The position numbers and the translations under genes were made by a program. A DNA stretch of 64,000 nucleotides from Aplidium turbinatum. Its lineage: Eukaryota; Chordata; Ascidiacea; Aplousobranchia; Polyclinidae. The stretch's first letter is position 1. The number at the start of each line of letters is the position of its first letter. Of the stretch, positions 1-11,600 are shown piece after piece. The notes below the pieces were generated by a model, which ran no database searches, was not told where the DNA came from, and was given only the letters and a program-made list of their open reading frames with translations. The stretch spans positions 38,838,498 through 38,902,497 of the forward strand of contig OU964921.1 in the NCBI GenBank assembly GCA_918807975.1, written 5' to 3'.

Positions 1-2683
1 AAACAGTTTGAGGAACAATAACATTATGTGGCAGCATGCAGAGCGCTTTGAAACGAAAAGAGCTAACTGTGATAATAACTCAATCAAGTTTATTTCAATA
101 TAGCTTCACATACCGTTGCGGTACATTTGACAAAAGTCCAAGACAGAATTAGTACGCTATATCAAACACATCGCCTAACATTTATCCATATTGAACCTTG
201 AAGGCACCTAAAAAAAACTTGTGGTTATCTAAGATAAGGTGCCCCCAAAAACATAAATAAAACGGGCCTAAACGTTTAAAGAGAGAGTAAGCTTGCCCTC
301 CTAAAAACTCCAAACATACATTGGACAGAAACTGCCACGAAAACAAAACACATAGGCTATAAACGCAGCTGCTTCTATGCTTCACCAACATGCAAAAACA
401 GTTATTTAAGTAAGATGCCCCTGATGTTTCACATAAATTGATAAAACACGGAAAACAGCCACTCCAAGCATTTCATCTCGCTGCGCTCCCTGCACACCAA
501 GTGCTGAAGTTGCACCGAAACAAGACCACTTTCGAAACCACAGATATAGCTCTTTTAGCAGCATGATTGTTGCTTAGTGCTTACTTCACAATGTAGATAC
601 TAATGTAACTTGTTTTAGCCTGATGCTTCGTGTTTGCTGTGGTAGTAATAGGATGGCCCCTTTTGAGGCAATTTTTTCATTTCAATTTGCCTGGGTGATA
701 AATTTTTGCCTTAGCCCAAAGTATTAATAAATCTATTTTTTTTTTGAATTCTGACCCTGTTTAGACTCTGCCCCAACAGCATTTTTAAATCGAGCCCCCT
801 AAATCACGTTTTTAATGATAAAATTAGTACAATTTGAGATAGATATATGTTGTTGGTATTCATTTTTATTGTTTTTCAGAAAGGAAGACATTTGCATGCC
901 TTAATTCAAGATTTGAACAACTTTTTATTAATTCATTTTATAGTATCAATGTAAATGCTTCTTTAATTGACCGATGAAGTGATATCAGGTCGAGCTCTAT
1001 CATAACAGTATCATTATTATGTTCCCACTGCAACCAGGGTAGCCTATGGGATGGAAGACGTTTTTCCATCTTCCATCCTGAGATTTTCTACCTTCTCATC
1101 ACACAAATCTTTTATTCCATATCAAAAATTTCTTCCATCTGTAAATTTTGTGATGTTTCCATTGTATCATATATGCTACAAGTAAGCCCATGGACTGTAG
1201 GCTGAATTTGAGCTAAAAATTCAACAGCAGTATTATTCAATGAATTGCTTAAGCCTACCATTTGGTGACTAGGATGAGTGAATTGTATTCCGAAAGCAAG
1301 TGCAGACCGTTACTACCGGCAGCACATGGGTATGCTTTCGAATGTCTTGTTTTGTGTTTAATTGGTGCTGCCTGGTTAGTGCTCCAATTGCTGTATTTGT
1401 GCTTCTGTTTATCGGGCTAGTGGCGGTGACACCGGTCTTTGTGCGAATCCTAGTAGAAACTTCTGTTACGTTGGACTGCTTTACGATGACAAAAGATGTT
1501 CTCTTCTTGGCATGAATGCTGAGAAACTATGTTTTTTGAATTATATACAATTTGAAACTGTTTAACTTTGATTATTGAATTGAACACAAAACAGTATTGT
1601 ATTTGGTTGTCTCTGTTTTTTTTGTGATTAGTGTTAAGAATGGTTTTTCTATTACAGCAACCAATGTATATATAAACTTTTTTGGACGTTTGTTGCTTAA
1701 TAACTTTGTTGGTAACAAATTTTTCGTATGTTTCTCGGCAGCCGATTTGTAGCAAGAATTGACAGCGATAGACACGTGTTTCGCCCATGAGGCTGGGCTC
1801 ATCAGTATCGCACCGTATTCTGCCACAAATTTATTCGACCACTGCTTTACCAGTCAGTTTAACTCTTATCTTTGTGGAAACAAAGAAAGAGCCAACAAAA
1901 CCAGCAGGCGCCAGGGCAGAGGACATTGTGAAGAAAGGGGCGTTCTTCCCGGCTATCAGCACAAGGCTGAGCACTCACTAGTACAGCGAGCAACTGCGAT
2001 TCGCCAACCATAAGGCGTAAAAATTTAATGAATATTGGCATCGGCCTGAAAAAGTGATATCGGCCAAGGCTCAAGCTCTATGTTTATTTATTGTCGCTTT
2101 ACAACTGCCCTGTTACTAATCAGTGGTTAAGTTCCTGACTCAAGATCAAGCAGCGCTGGTCTGGCTCTCAGGGTGTGCGTGCGCTGGAGCAGCACATTTC
2201 ATGACTGCCGTCCATTCAGCTGTCTGGTAAATGGAAAATTCCCTTGCAACAACAATTAGAAACTTCACTCTGTTAACCTTTGTAACTGGCCCTGCGTCAG
2301 TGGTTCAAGGTCTCTACAAGTATGTGAAACTGCCAGGAATACCATATCTAAGGCATTTTCAGTTCAAGGATAAAGATTGCAAACCAAACAACTGCTAATG
2401 TCTTTTTGCCACAGAATTTGTAAAAACTTTTCTATTGCTACTCCAATCCTATGCTCCACCAACATTAGTGCTATTTTCATGTGACATTGTTATAAAAAAA
2501 AATGCTCTCACTTAGATACCGTACCGTAGTTATTTACTATGTTTAACTCTGTCATTACTATTTTTATATATCTTCTTTTGAATCCTTTTAACTTGTTATC
2601 TGTATGCCAATTAATTTATCTTATTGACAGTAACTGAAAATACAACTGTTTCTTAGTTTGTTAAAAAAGCTAACTCCACTACA
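1..2683. other. Non-coding 5' flank of the TNFR-like gene
   Basis: I see no supported host exon here. The open frames are short and lack splice or family support. The stretch 1733-1842 matches one arm of the palindromic element at 19942-20161, which explains the open frames around 1759-2013. A tRNA-related SINE follows at about 2117-2375. Short runs around 1040-1140 repeat the word TTCCATC but form no clear element. The promoter of the downstream gene should lie close to 2684, but I cannot point to a specific core element. Confidence 0.6.
2117..2375 (+). mobile_element. tRNA-derived SINE (family B), degraded
   Basis: The stretch begins with a tRNA-like head (CAGTGGTTAAG, then a box-B-like CTGGTCTGGCTCTCAGGGTG). 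It continues with a body that also occurs at 29195-29425 (+), 45495-45795 (-) and, partially, 34775-34965 (-). Shared body words include CGACTGC...CATTCAGC, AACTTCA...CTNTTA and GAAACTGCCAGGA. Four copies with the same order of parts in one window mark a SINE family. This copy is the most diverged in the head. Confidence 0.6.
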
Positions 2684-5600
2684 ATGAGTTTGATATACTT
2701 TTGCTTGCTTTGTCTTGTTTCAACTTCAATGGTAAGTATAAATTACAACTAGCTTAGAGTGTAGTAGTATAGGATTATGGGAGCTGGTATACAAGTCCCC
2801 CCCCCCCCCCCCCCTTGGCAACTCATGACAAAGAGGAATTGACCAAAACATGTGGATTGAAGTGTGTGAACAGTAAAGCAAAGGTAAAGTAGTTTCACCC
2901 TATATGTTTGGTTGAGTCCTGTCTTTGTCATGAGTTACCAAGGGGGAAGGGGGGGCTTGTATACCAGCTCCGATTATGTTAAACCGGATAGTCCAAACCT
3001 TGAATTGACACGTGGGCTCATGTGGGCCTGGATGTTGTGTGTGACCAACTAATAGCCTGCTTTCTATATCTTTTTTTTAACAAAATTGCCAATTATTCAA
3101 ATACAGCCACACTTTGTGTTAGTACACACTAGAGATGCAGCGAACCCAAAATTTTTATCCGCACACCGCACCGCAACTGACTCATCTATCCGCGCACCGC
3201 ACCGCACACCGCAATTTATCTGGAACTTTGACACTGCACCGCACTGCACACCGCAAATTACAAAATTAAAAAAAAATATTTTAACGAGTTATTGTTTAGA
3301 AAGTCAATTGTAGGAAAAAGCATCCATGGCATATAACTGGTAACCTAGTACCAATACAGTTGTGCACTAATTGGCCAGGCTAACCAGATCATATTCTCTT
3401 ATCAGCAATGCATCTAAGTTCTAAGACATAATACAAACTAAGACAAATAGAATGTTCCTGGATCCAGTATCAGGACTTTTGAACACTTTTTGTAAGCAAT
3501 AATGCAATTATAATGCCAGTGGCTATATGAACTACACACACAAGAGTAAAACTTATAGCCTGAACTCACTGGGCTAACTGATATAGTAAATAATGCGGTA
3601 GTTGCGCTAGGCCTATAGCCTGGTAACTGAGCTTATCAGCTAGGCTACTAACCAAAAACATTCGTACAGCTTCCCTGACAAGCAAGCCCTAAAACCCTGT
3701 CAACTGCAAGCCATTTGCAATTTGCATTTGCATAGCTTTCCATCTTAAAGTTTCCGAAGGGAAAAATAACTGATCCGTGTTTCCAATTTAAATTTGAAGT
3801 TTCATAGCTGATTCTTAAAAAGTTGAAAGTTTACGTTTACGAAAGTTTAATTTCTTGAAAGTTTACGTTTACGAAAAATTAATTTCTTGAAAGTTTACGC
3901 GGCAAGCGGCGCGGCGCGGCTTTGTCATTTCAACCTTCCACGCGGCGCGGCGCGGCACGCGGCGAAAAAGTCAAAAGCGGCCGCGTACGCGGCGCGGCGC
4001 GGCGCGGCTTGCATCACTAGTACACACAATGTTTTGTTATTTCATAGTTATTTTGTAAGCTATATGGAAGCACAGGAATACAATCCTGTAAAAGTGGCAG
4101 CATAATGGCACTTATTCTCAATTTAGGGTACTGTTTCAATTTTATGTCAACTTTTGTTTTGTTTTGAAGGTGATGGTTTATGCTAGACCAGATGATTCAG
4201 AAGAAGATAAATGTCCACTAGTTAACACTGTTGACGGCAAACTGAAGCTCTGTCTTATGACGATAAATGAAGTTGAGCGGTTATGTTGTGTATGTAACCG
4301 TGGCGAGAAATTAACAGAGCTTTGCCAGGAAGTTCCTGGAGGGTAATTGTTTTCTTAATCTAGTAGTTGTACACTTGTATTGTATGTATACAGTATTAGT
4401 GAGAAATCTATTTGCTTTGAAAGAAATCTCTTACAATCAACTCAAAGTGATTTTAAATAAGTTTTTTGTTAACAAAATGTTTTGTGATTGTTATTTTGTT
4501 TTGTCATCACCGGCCACCATTGTGTTATTCATCATATTGTATATATGTGCTATCACTACTAGTTTACGGTATACTAGTAGTTATATCTACTACAATGTTT
4601 TTGCAGCACTTGGCCTTTGGTGCCATTGCTGTGGTGAGCACTGAGCATGGACTTTTGGCTGTACAGCAACTCACTGCTGTTGTGGTAAATTGAGCAACTA
4701 TAATTATCTTTTTCAGTGAAAACGATTATCAAAGTACCGTATGTACGCCTTGTGAAAGTGGAACATACATTGATGAAGATGCACATAACCGGACAGAATG
4801 TTACAAAGATGATTTGGTTTGCCCTCCAGATCGCATTTATGTTTCATCAACTCCCAGTGAAAGACCAAGGTATGACAGCAGATGAACATAATTAATGGTA
4901 TCATGACATTTTCTCGCAGCCAATTTATCGCAGAGATATATATCTCATCTGAGAGTACTTTACCCTTTGAGCATATCGTGTGAAGATAATTGTTGTTTAC
5001 CAATTTTGAATTCCTAACACAGATTTTTTACTAGAGACGTGATGCAAAAGTGATCCAATATTATTATTTGAAGCACCACAAAAATAAAATACAAGCTACA
5101 AACAAACAAAAATGCTAACCTACTTCTGAAAGTAAGATGATATCACAAGGCAATTGGACGAAATTGTTTAAATGTCAAAATGAAATCAAACACAGAGTAG
5201 TTTGAATTGAAATGAATTTTTTTATACATATTTTCGTTCCTACCAATACTACTCTTTGCTTGTATAACTATTTTGAAGTAATTTTTAATACCTTTAATGT
5301 ACAGTATTATATTGATATTGTGCCAACACATCGCACTCCAGCTTGTAATATCTTTGAAATATTGGCTGACGTTTGCATCACAGCAGATGTGAAAAAACTG
5401 TGATCGGAATTTAACACTGGTAACAGAAAGCATCTGCACAAGGCAAGATATGCTTAATGAATGAAATAGAATTTGTACCAAACTTTGGCGGTGAGATATT
5501 CCTGCTTCGGAAGTCGGAACGGCCCCTGTCAATTGTCTCGCGCCGGGACGTCGTATCAATCATGATATTACACTTTTACTATCAAGGTTGCAATTGCAGT

Positions 5601-8600
5601 TTTCACCTTTGACAACAAATTTTGTGTTGGCACAGATGTGACTGCCCTGACGGAACACACTCCACCAAAGATGATAAGTGTGAAGTTCACAACTCATGTC
5701 GTTCCGGATACGGTGTTTTAGTTGAAGGTTCATATAATCGTGACACTGAATGTGAATTGTGCCCGAATGGTTTCGTTTCTACAAACGATTCACCAACAGA
5801 AAGATGCACAAGAAAATGGTACTGTAGCTTGTTGTTTACATCCAATTGATATATTATTTATACTGAATAATATAGCATAACGAAAGTGATGAATTTCATG
5901 GGGACAAATCAGCTAAGGACTTCATGGCATATTATGTACAGTAGCTTAGTAGTTAAAGCATGTAATTACAAGGAGGTCAGATTCGTGTATGCAATTTTTG
6001 ACTGATCTACTTGTCATATCAATGAGAAAGGCTGCTATCTACAATAATACAAAACAAGTAAAATTATTTTTTTACACTCGGTCAGTGAAAACTCGTTTAG
6101 CAGGAAATCAATTTTGATCCATGGGATCATCTTTGTCCAAGGTGGTTAAATAGAAATTATGATGCTTTTAAATCTTTGTAGTTGGCATACTCAAAAACGT
6201 TGGACCCCAAAATGATTAGAGTTTGAGTGATTATTATTATTATTGTTGATTGTATCATTAATCTTTGTGTGTGCACAGAAACGTCTTGTAAAGAGCTGAA
6301 GGTAGCACATAACTGGCAACGAACACAGCGCTGCATAAAAACGTATATTAATAAAACTTTTGGTTGTATTATACTTGTAATTTTCTTTTCATTTTGAACA
6401 GACAAATTTAGTTAATCGAATAGACAGCCTGTCAGCTTTAATGGAATTATTTGAAATCACAAAATGTAACACTGTACTCATACAGTTATGCAAACTAAAA
6501 AACATGGTTTTGAGAATAAAATTTATACACAGAACAAAACGTCTTCTTGCCATTAATTTTATATAGGTAATATATTTCGACTCAGAGCGATGATTTGCAT
6601 CCTCAGAGCGATGCGCATTGTCATGGTGCGCGAAACGTCAGTGAAGCAACAAACCATCCTGTTAGTTGTTGCTTTTACTTTCAATTTCATCAGATGAACG
6701 TTGCAACTAGTGCTAGAAACGATAATTGTCCTGATGAACACCCAAACTTTTCAGTATTCAATTTGATTTACCACGGGAACAATTTAAAGTTTCTCCATTT
6801 ATAAGCAAAAATAAAGATGAAGGCACCACTAATTCATTTGTTGCTTTTTAATTTTAATGGACACGTCTTCAGAAAACTGTCACTAATAAGAAACGTTTGG
6901 CAAGCTCGAAGTGTAGGCTAAGTCTGACTTCCCGCAGTTAATCTCGTTTCTTGCTGCTTCAGGAGCAACACAGGAGGTCAGTTACCTTATTTTGTTTTCG
7001 AAGACCGATTAGGTTTGGACTCGCGTCAAACAGCGTTTCGTGATTAAAATACAACTGTTTCTATGGCGACAGTATCGAAAGCCCACGATGGCATCTGTTT
7101 ATGTACAGAATTATTGAGGGGAGTGCAGTGGTGTAGCCAGCCCTCGAATTTGGCGTCCGCAGTTGCCGAGGTAGGCCTAAATGCCGATGTACATAATTGA
7201 ACAAAATATGAGAACAAATAAAATGAAGTTTTACCCATTATATATTCAATAAAAGCATTTGTAAAAAAAAACCTGGCCATTTTCACTTCGTGCGCAACAC
7301 GAAAAAACATTATAGGCTAACAGACAATAATGAAAGCATATTTATGTAAAAAATAAAAATTGAAATTGCCCTCGTGGCACGTGAAACTACTACCGTTTTA
7401 AAAAATATTCAGAAATAGCCAAGTTTCATCTTTATTTTCTAATGTGCAAAAAAAGGAATTTTTACGTTTTTGTTTATACAATAAATGAAAATTGAAATTG
7501 CTACCGTGGCAAATGAAATTACTATCGTATTTAATTAATGTGAGTACGAAATAAAAAATAATCAAATCTCGCGTAATTCATGCCTTGCGGCATTTGGGTC
7601 TTACGTCATTCATGCATTGTGGCATTCCGGTCATGTGTAATTCAGGTCTTGCGTCATTCGTGTTCGCGCCATGCGAACCGTGGCATTAAGTGGTGTACCG
7701 TTTTGAACTTGAGTTGTGAAGTCAAAGCAAAACTAACTCGACTCTGGAAACTCCATGGCTCTAATTTGGGCAACAGTAGCTTTGCAAAAACGCTACAAAT
7801 TCATCTCTCTCATACCCTACTCGTGTTCAAAGGAATGAAAGCATCCCTGTTATCGTTCCTGGGACGAAGACAACGACCCCAACCTTGACAACAACCAGTG
7901 GTGATGGCATTGCAATGAACAGTCAAAATGGTAAGTGTGGAGTAGGGTGTACCATTTTTCAAAAAGTTTTTAGAAATTATTGCGGCTATGTATTACGGGT
8001 TTCCACTTTTGTTAAAAAGTATTTTGGTAAAGTTTCAGAATTTTCCTGCCAAAACTGTGGTTCTGCCGCCATTTTTTCAAAATGGCGGCCAGATAAGATA
8101 TTATGAAAATCTACAGCCTTAAACTGGCGGAATGTGATCATATAATATGTCAATTACGGGGTTTTTGGTGTCACAGAACTCGAATTTGGAGTTAAAAACA
8201 CTCTACGGCAACAATTTTGCAAAGTAAATTTTGACATATAGATGTGACCACACTGTTTTGGACTGCAAATTTACATGAAAAGAGCATCTTATTGTCATTT
8301 TAACCTTGAAATGCATGTAGGCTATACATAAACTTTTCTAGTCGGTGTGATTATATCAAATAGTATGAGGGAAAGATTAACATGTACTTTCTCGTGTACT
8401 TTCACATCCGATGAAAGTCTACTAACTAGTCCACAGTAAGTTATAGCCTATAGCCTGTACTTAGTTACTAACCTACCTGCTTATTAACTAATGGACGGCA
8501 ACAGAGTAACCCACGGCAGACCAAAAAGTTCGAAAAGCCGAAGTAAACTCTCCCAACTGGGTAAATGCTTTACTTCTACACGACGAAGATCATCATTAAC

Positions 8601-11600
8601 TCAGTGACTCAAAGCTAGTGATCGTACGCAAGTTACAAGATTCAGATCAGTAGCCTAATGCCACTGAATGAGACGGCCGGTGAAGCACACCGCTCACTGG
8701 CACAAAAACCAAAAAGAAAGTTCTTCCTCATTGGGAACACTAGCGAAAGACTAGGTATTCCAAAGCTTCCTAAAAGCTCTGACGTTCTTGCTAGGCTGTT
8801 GTTCCTCAGAGACGAAAGTCACAGAACGATCAACCAATCCATCGTGATAGCAAGGGAGGAAATTCCCCTGGTATGGAAACACCATTTTGGCGTGGGTTAG
8901 GTATTGGGTAAGGAAAACGAGAAACAATTTGGAACAGAGAAGTAATCGTAAAAGGTTATTGTTAAAAATGCGGATATAGACCGGCATCTGAAGAATTTGT
9001 ATGAAACTTGGTATCAACTAGAACTTGATTCCAGGCTTGAGAGGAATAATAGTGATTCATTTAAAAAAACGTTTGCATGATATGGAAGAAAAGCTCAAAG
9101 ATCCTCTGAATATATGTAAGACTACTTCGCGATCAATTCTCATGCATTCCAGTATTATTGACTGGGAGACAGATTTGGAACATCTGAAAAATCAGCTCCA
9201 GAGAGATCAAGTAGGTTGCGCATTGGGCAGAGATGCTCTGTAGAAGAGACGGGCCTGAGCTAGAGAAAAACGACACAGTGCAGCTGGTGAAAGGAAACAG
9301 AAAGAGGATGTTGCTGACCATCTGAAAACCGTGAAGTTAGACTTAACTACAGATGAAGAAACAGAAAGTGACAGTGACAGCTGGAAAACTCCTGAATGGA
9401 AAAGAAAATGGGTATTTTGTCGCCTACAGCCTACCTTTAATATCTGATCGACTTGGATGAGCTATCGGCAAAGAACAATGTTCGCTGTGTGGCTCAAGCG
9501 TCCGGCATACAAGTCGAAGATACTAATATCAGCCACAACAGCTCATAGACTGGCTAATAAGACTATAGGTCCCCTCACTCCCAAATTAATTATCAGAGAT
9601 GAGTTCCAGGCCCCTGATTTGGCAATAATTCACTGGGCCGGTAAGATTCTGAAAATGAGAGGATATGTTTCATCAGAACAGTGCTGTGTATATGTATCTG
9701 GCGTTGGTTTTGATGATGAAGGTAAGGAAGAAATAAAAGCTTCTGGGGGTGCATGAGATACCAGACGGCACCAGATCATCTCAGGAACAAGCCGTTATAA
9801 AATTGGTGGAAGACTGGAGAGAGAAAGGTATCATTGATGGTAGGTATTTGATACGACTGCCGTCAATTCAGGGAAGTGGCAAGGTACTTGTAGGCTGCAT
9901 TGCTGGAGGCAACAATATGGGAAGGCAATTTGGAACATACTGATCAAGAGTGGCAACAAATGCCAGTAGCAGAATGGAAAAATTTCAGTGATTATAAGAA
10001 ACTAAGCAAATTCGTTTTGAACGTAAGGATGGTCAACGATATTGCGGAACGCGGGATTAAGCTAATCACTGATTTTATTGACAGGTGTTCTGACGAAAGC
10101 CACCGGCAAGCTCTCTTGCCTGTCGTGCAAAGGCACAGAGAACAGTTTTCAAATTACAAAAAAGCTAGCTTAGCCAAACTCAATTTTTAAAGAAATTCGT
10201 CAAAAATTCAGTCAATTGAGTGTTTGCATAACTCCAATAGGCTATTGTGTTGATGAAATACTGGGAATTGAAATCAATCAGGACTGAAGCATAAGGAATA
10301 GCATGCAGAAGAAACAGGGATGGATCGTGTTTGAGAGTGATTTACTCAATTTATTTGTAAATGAATCGTGTTGTTATTTCAACAGTTTGACAATATTTCA
10401 GAAATGCTCATTCTGGGGTGAGGTATTGTTGGTCAGGTTGTGTCCATGTCTGCAAAATTTCACCATAAATTTCAAGTGGTGAAATTTCACTTTGCAAAAT
10501 TGTTGTCGTAGAGCGTTTTTGACTTCAGATTCGTGTTCTGTGACCCCAAAAACCCCGTAATTGACATATTATATGATCACATTCCGCCAGTTTAAGGCTG
10601 CAGATTTTCATAATATCTTATCTGGCCGCCATTTTGAAAAAATGGCGGCAGAACCACAGTTTTGGCGGGAAAATTCTGAAACTCTACCAAAATACTTTTT
10701 AACAAAAATGGAAACCCGTAATACATAGCCGCAATAATTTCTAAAAACTTTTTGAAAAATGGTACACCCTAGTGTGGAGCAACCTCGCTCTTAATTGTCT
10801 GCCTCAAGGTACTCGGATGTAACAATAGTTGCGTTACTTTGTCATTTGTCTTTGGTGTCTTTAATTTATGTGCCACTTTGGTCTGACTTAAAGTACCAGT
10901 GAATTTGTAAACTACTGTGTTTTACAGCTTCATACTTAGAGTTAGATATGCTGCATCAAGAAAGTTTCTTTCAACAAAAAAAGTCAATATATCATATTTC
11001 TTTGGTAAGACTGATGAGTGGGATGCGTTATGCGTGTAGCAGATTTAAAGGTATTGCAGCAGATGAAAAGCACGAGAAGTATTTGAAATTGGGATGTGAT
11101 AAGACAGAAGTTGCTGCGGAGTTTTGTTATCTTGGAGAAATGCTAGGAAAAGATAACTGCATCAGTGGAGCAGTGGCAGCAAGGATACGTGCGGGTTCGA
11201 AAAAGTTTAAAGAATTGTCAGGCACACTTTGTGGCAGAATGTTTTTTCGCAGATTAAAAGGTTAAGGCCTGTGTGAGATGCGTGATGTGTTATTGAATGC
11301 TGGCCAAGAGAGATATCAAGCGAATGTAACGACAGAAATGAAAGAGGTTTGAATGATGCGTGGTATGACCCTTCTCGACAAAATTATAAATAATGTCTGG
11401 AGAGAGTGGACTGATGTTGAGGATTACTTGCGTGGACACAATCTGAGATGGCTTGGACATCTTGAACGAATGGATGAGATCAATTTAACAAAGCTAGTTT
11501 AAAAATAAAGTAAAAATGAGAAAAGAAATATCAAAGAAAACATGAGAACACATCGTGAAGAATGATCTAACAAAAAGCAACTTGAAAATTGAAGATGCCA

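Noticed and set aside
1300-1515. Hydrophobic 71-codon frame (VSAPIAVFVLLFIGLVAV)
   Set aside because: It looks like a membrane span, but there is no splice context, no family match and no continuation. T-rich DNA often gives such frames.
6273-6340. Cys-containing frame TSCKELKVAHNW after a good acceptor, possible fourth cysteine-rich exon
   Set aside because: The phase from exon 4 gives a stop at the junction and no donor in the right phase follows.
6595-6804. Possible extra TNFR exon between exons 4 and 5
   Set aside because: Both possible joins to exon 4 (two bases left over, TG) create a stop codon. Exon 4 joins exon 5 at 7833 in perfect phase without it.
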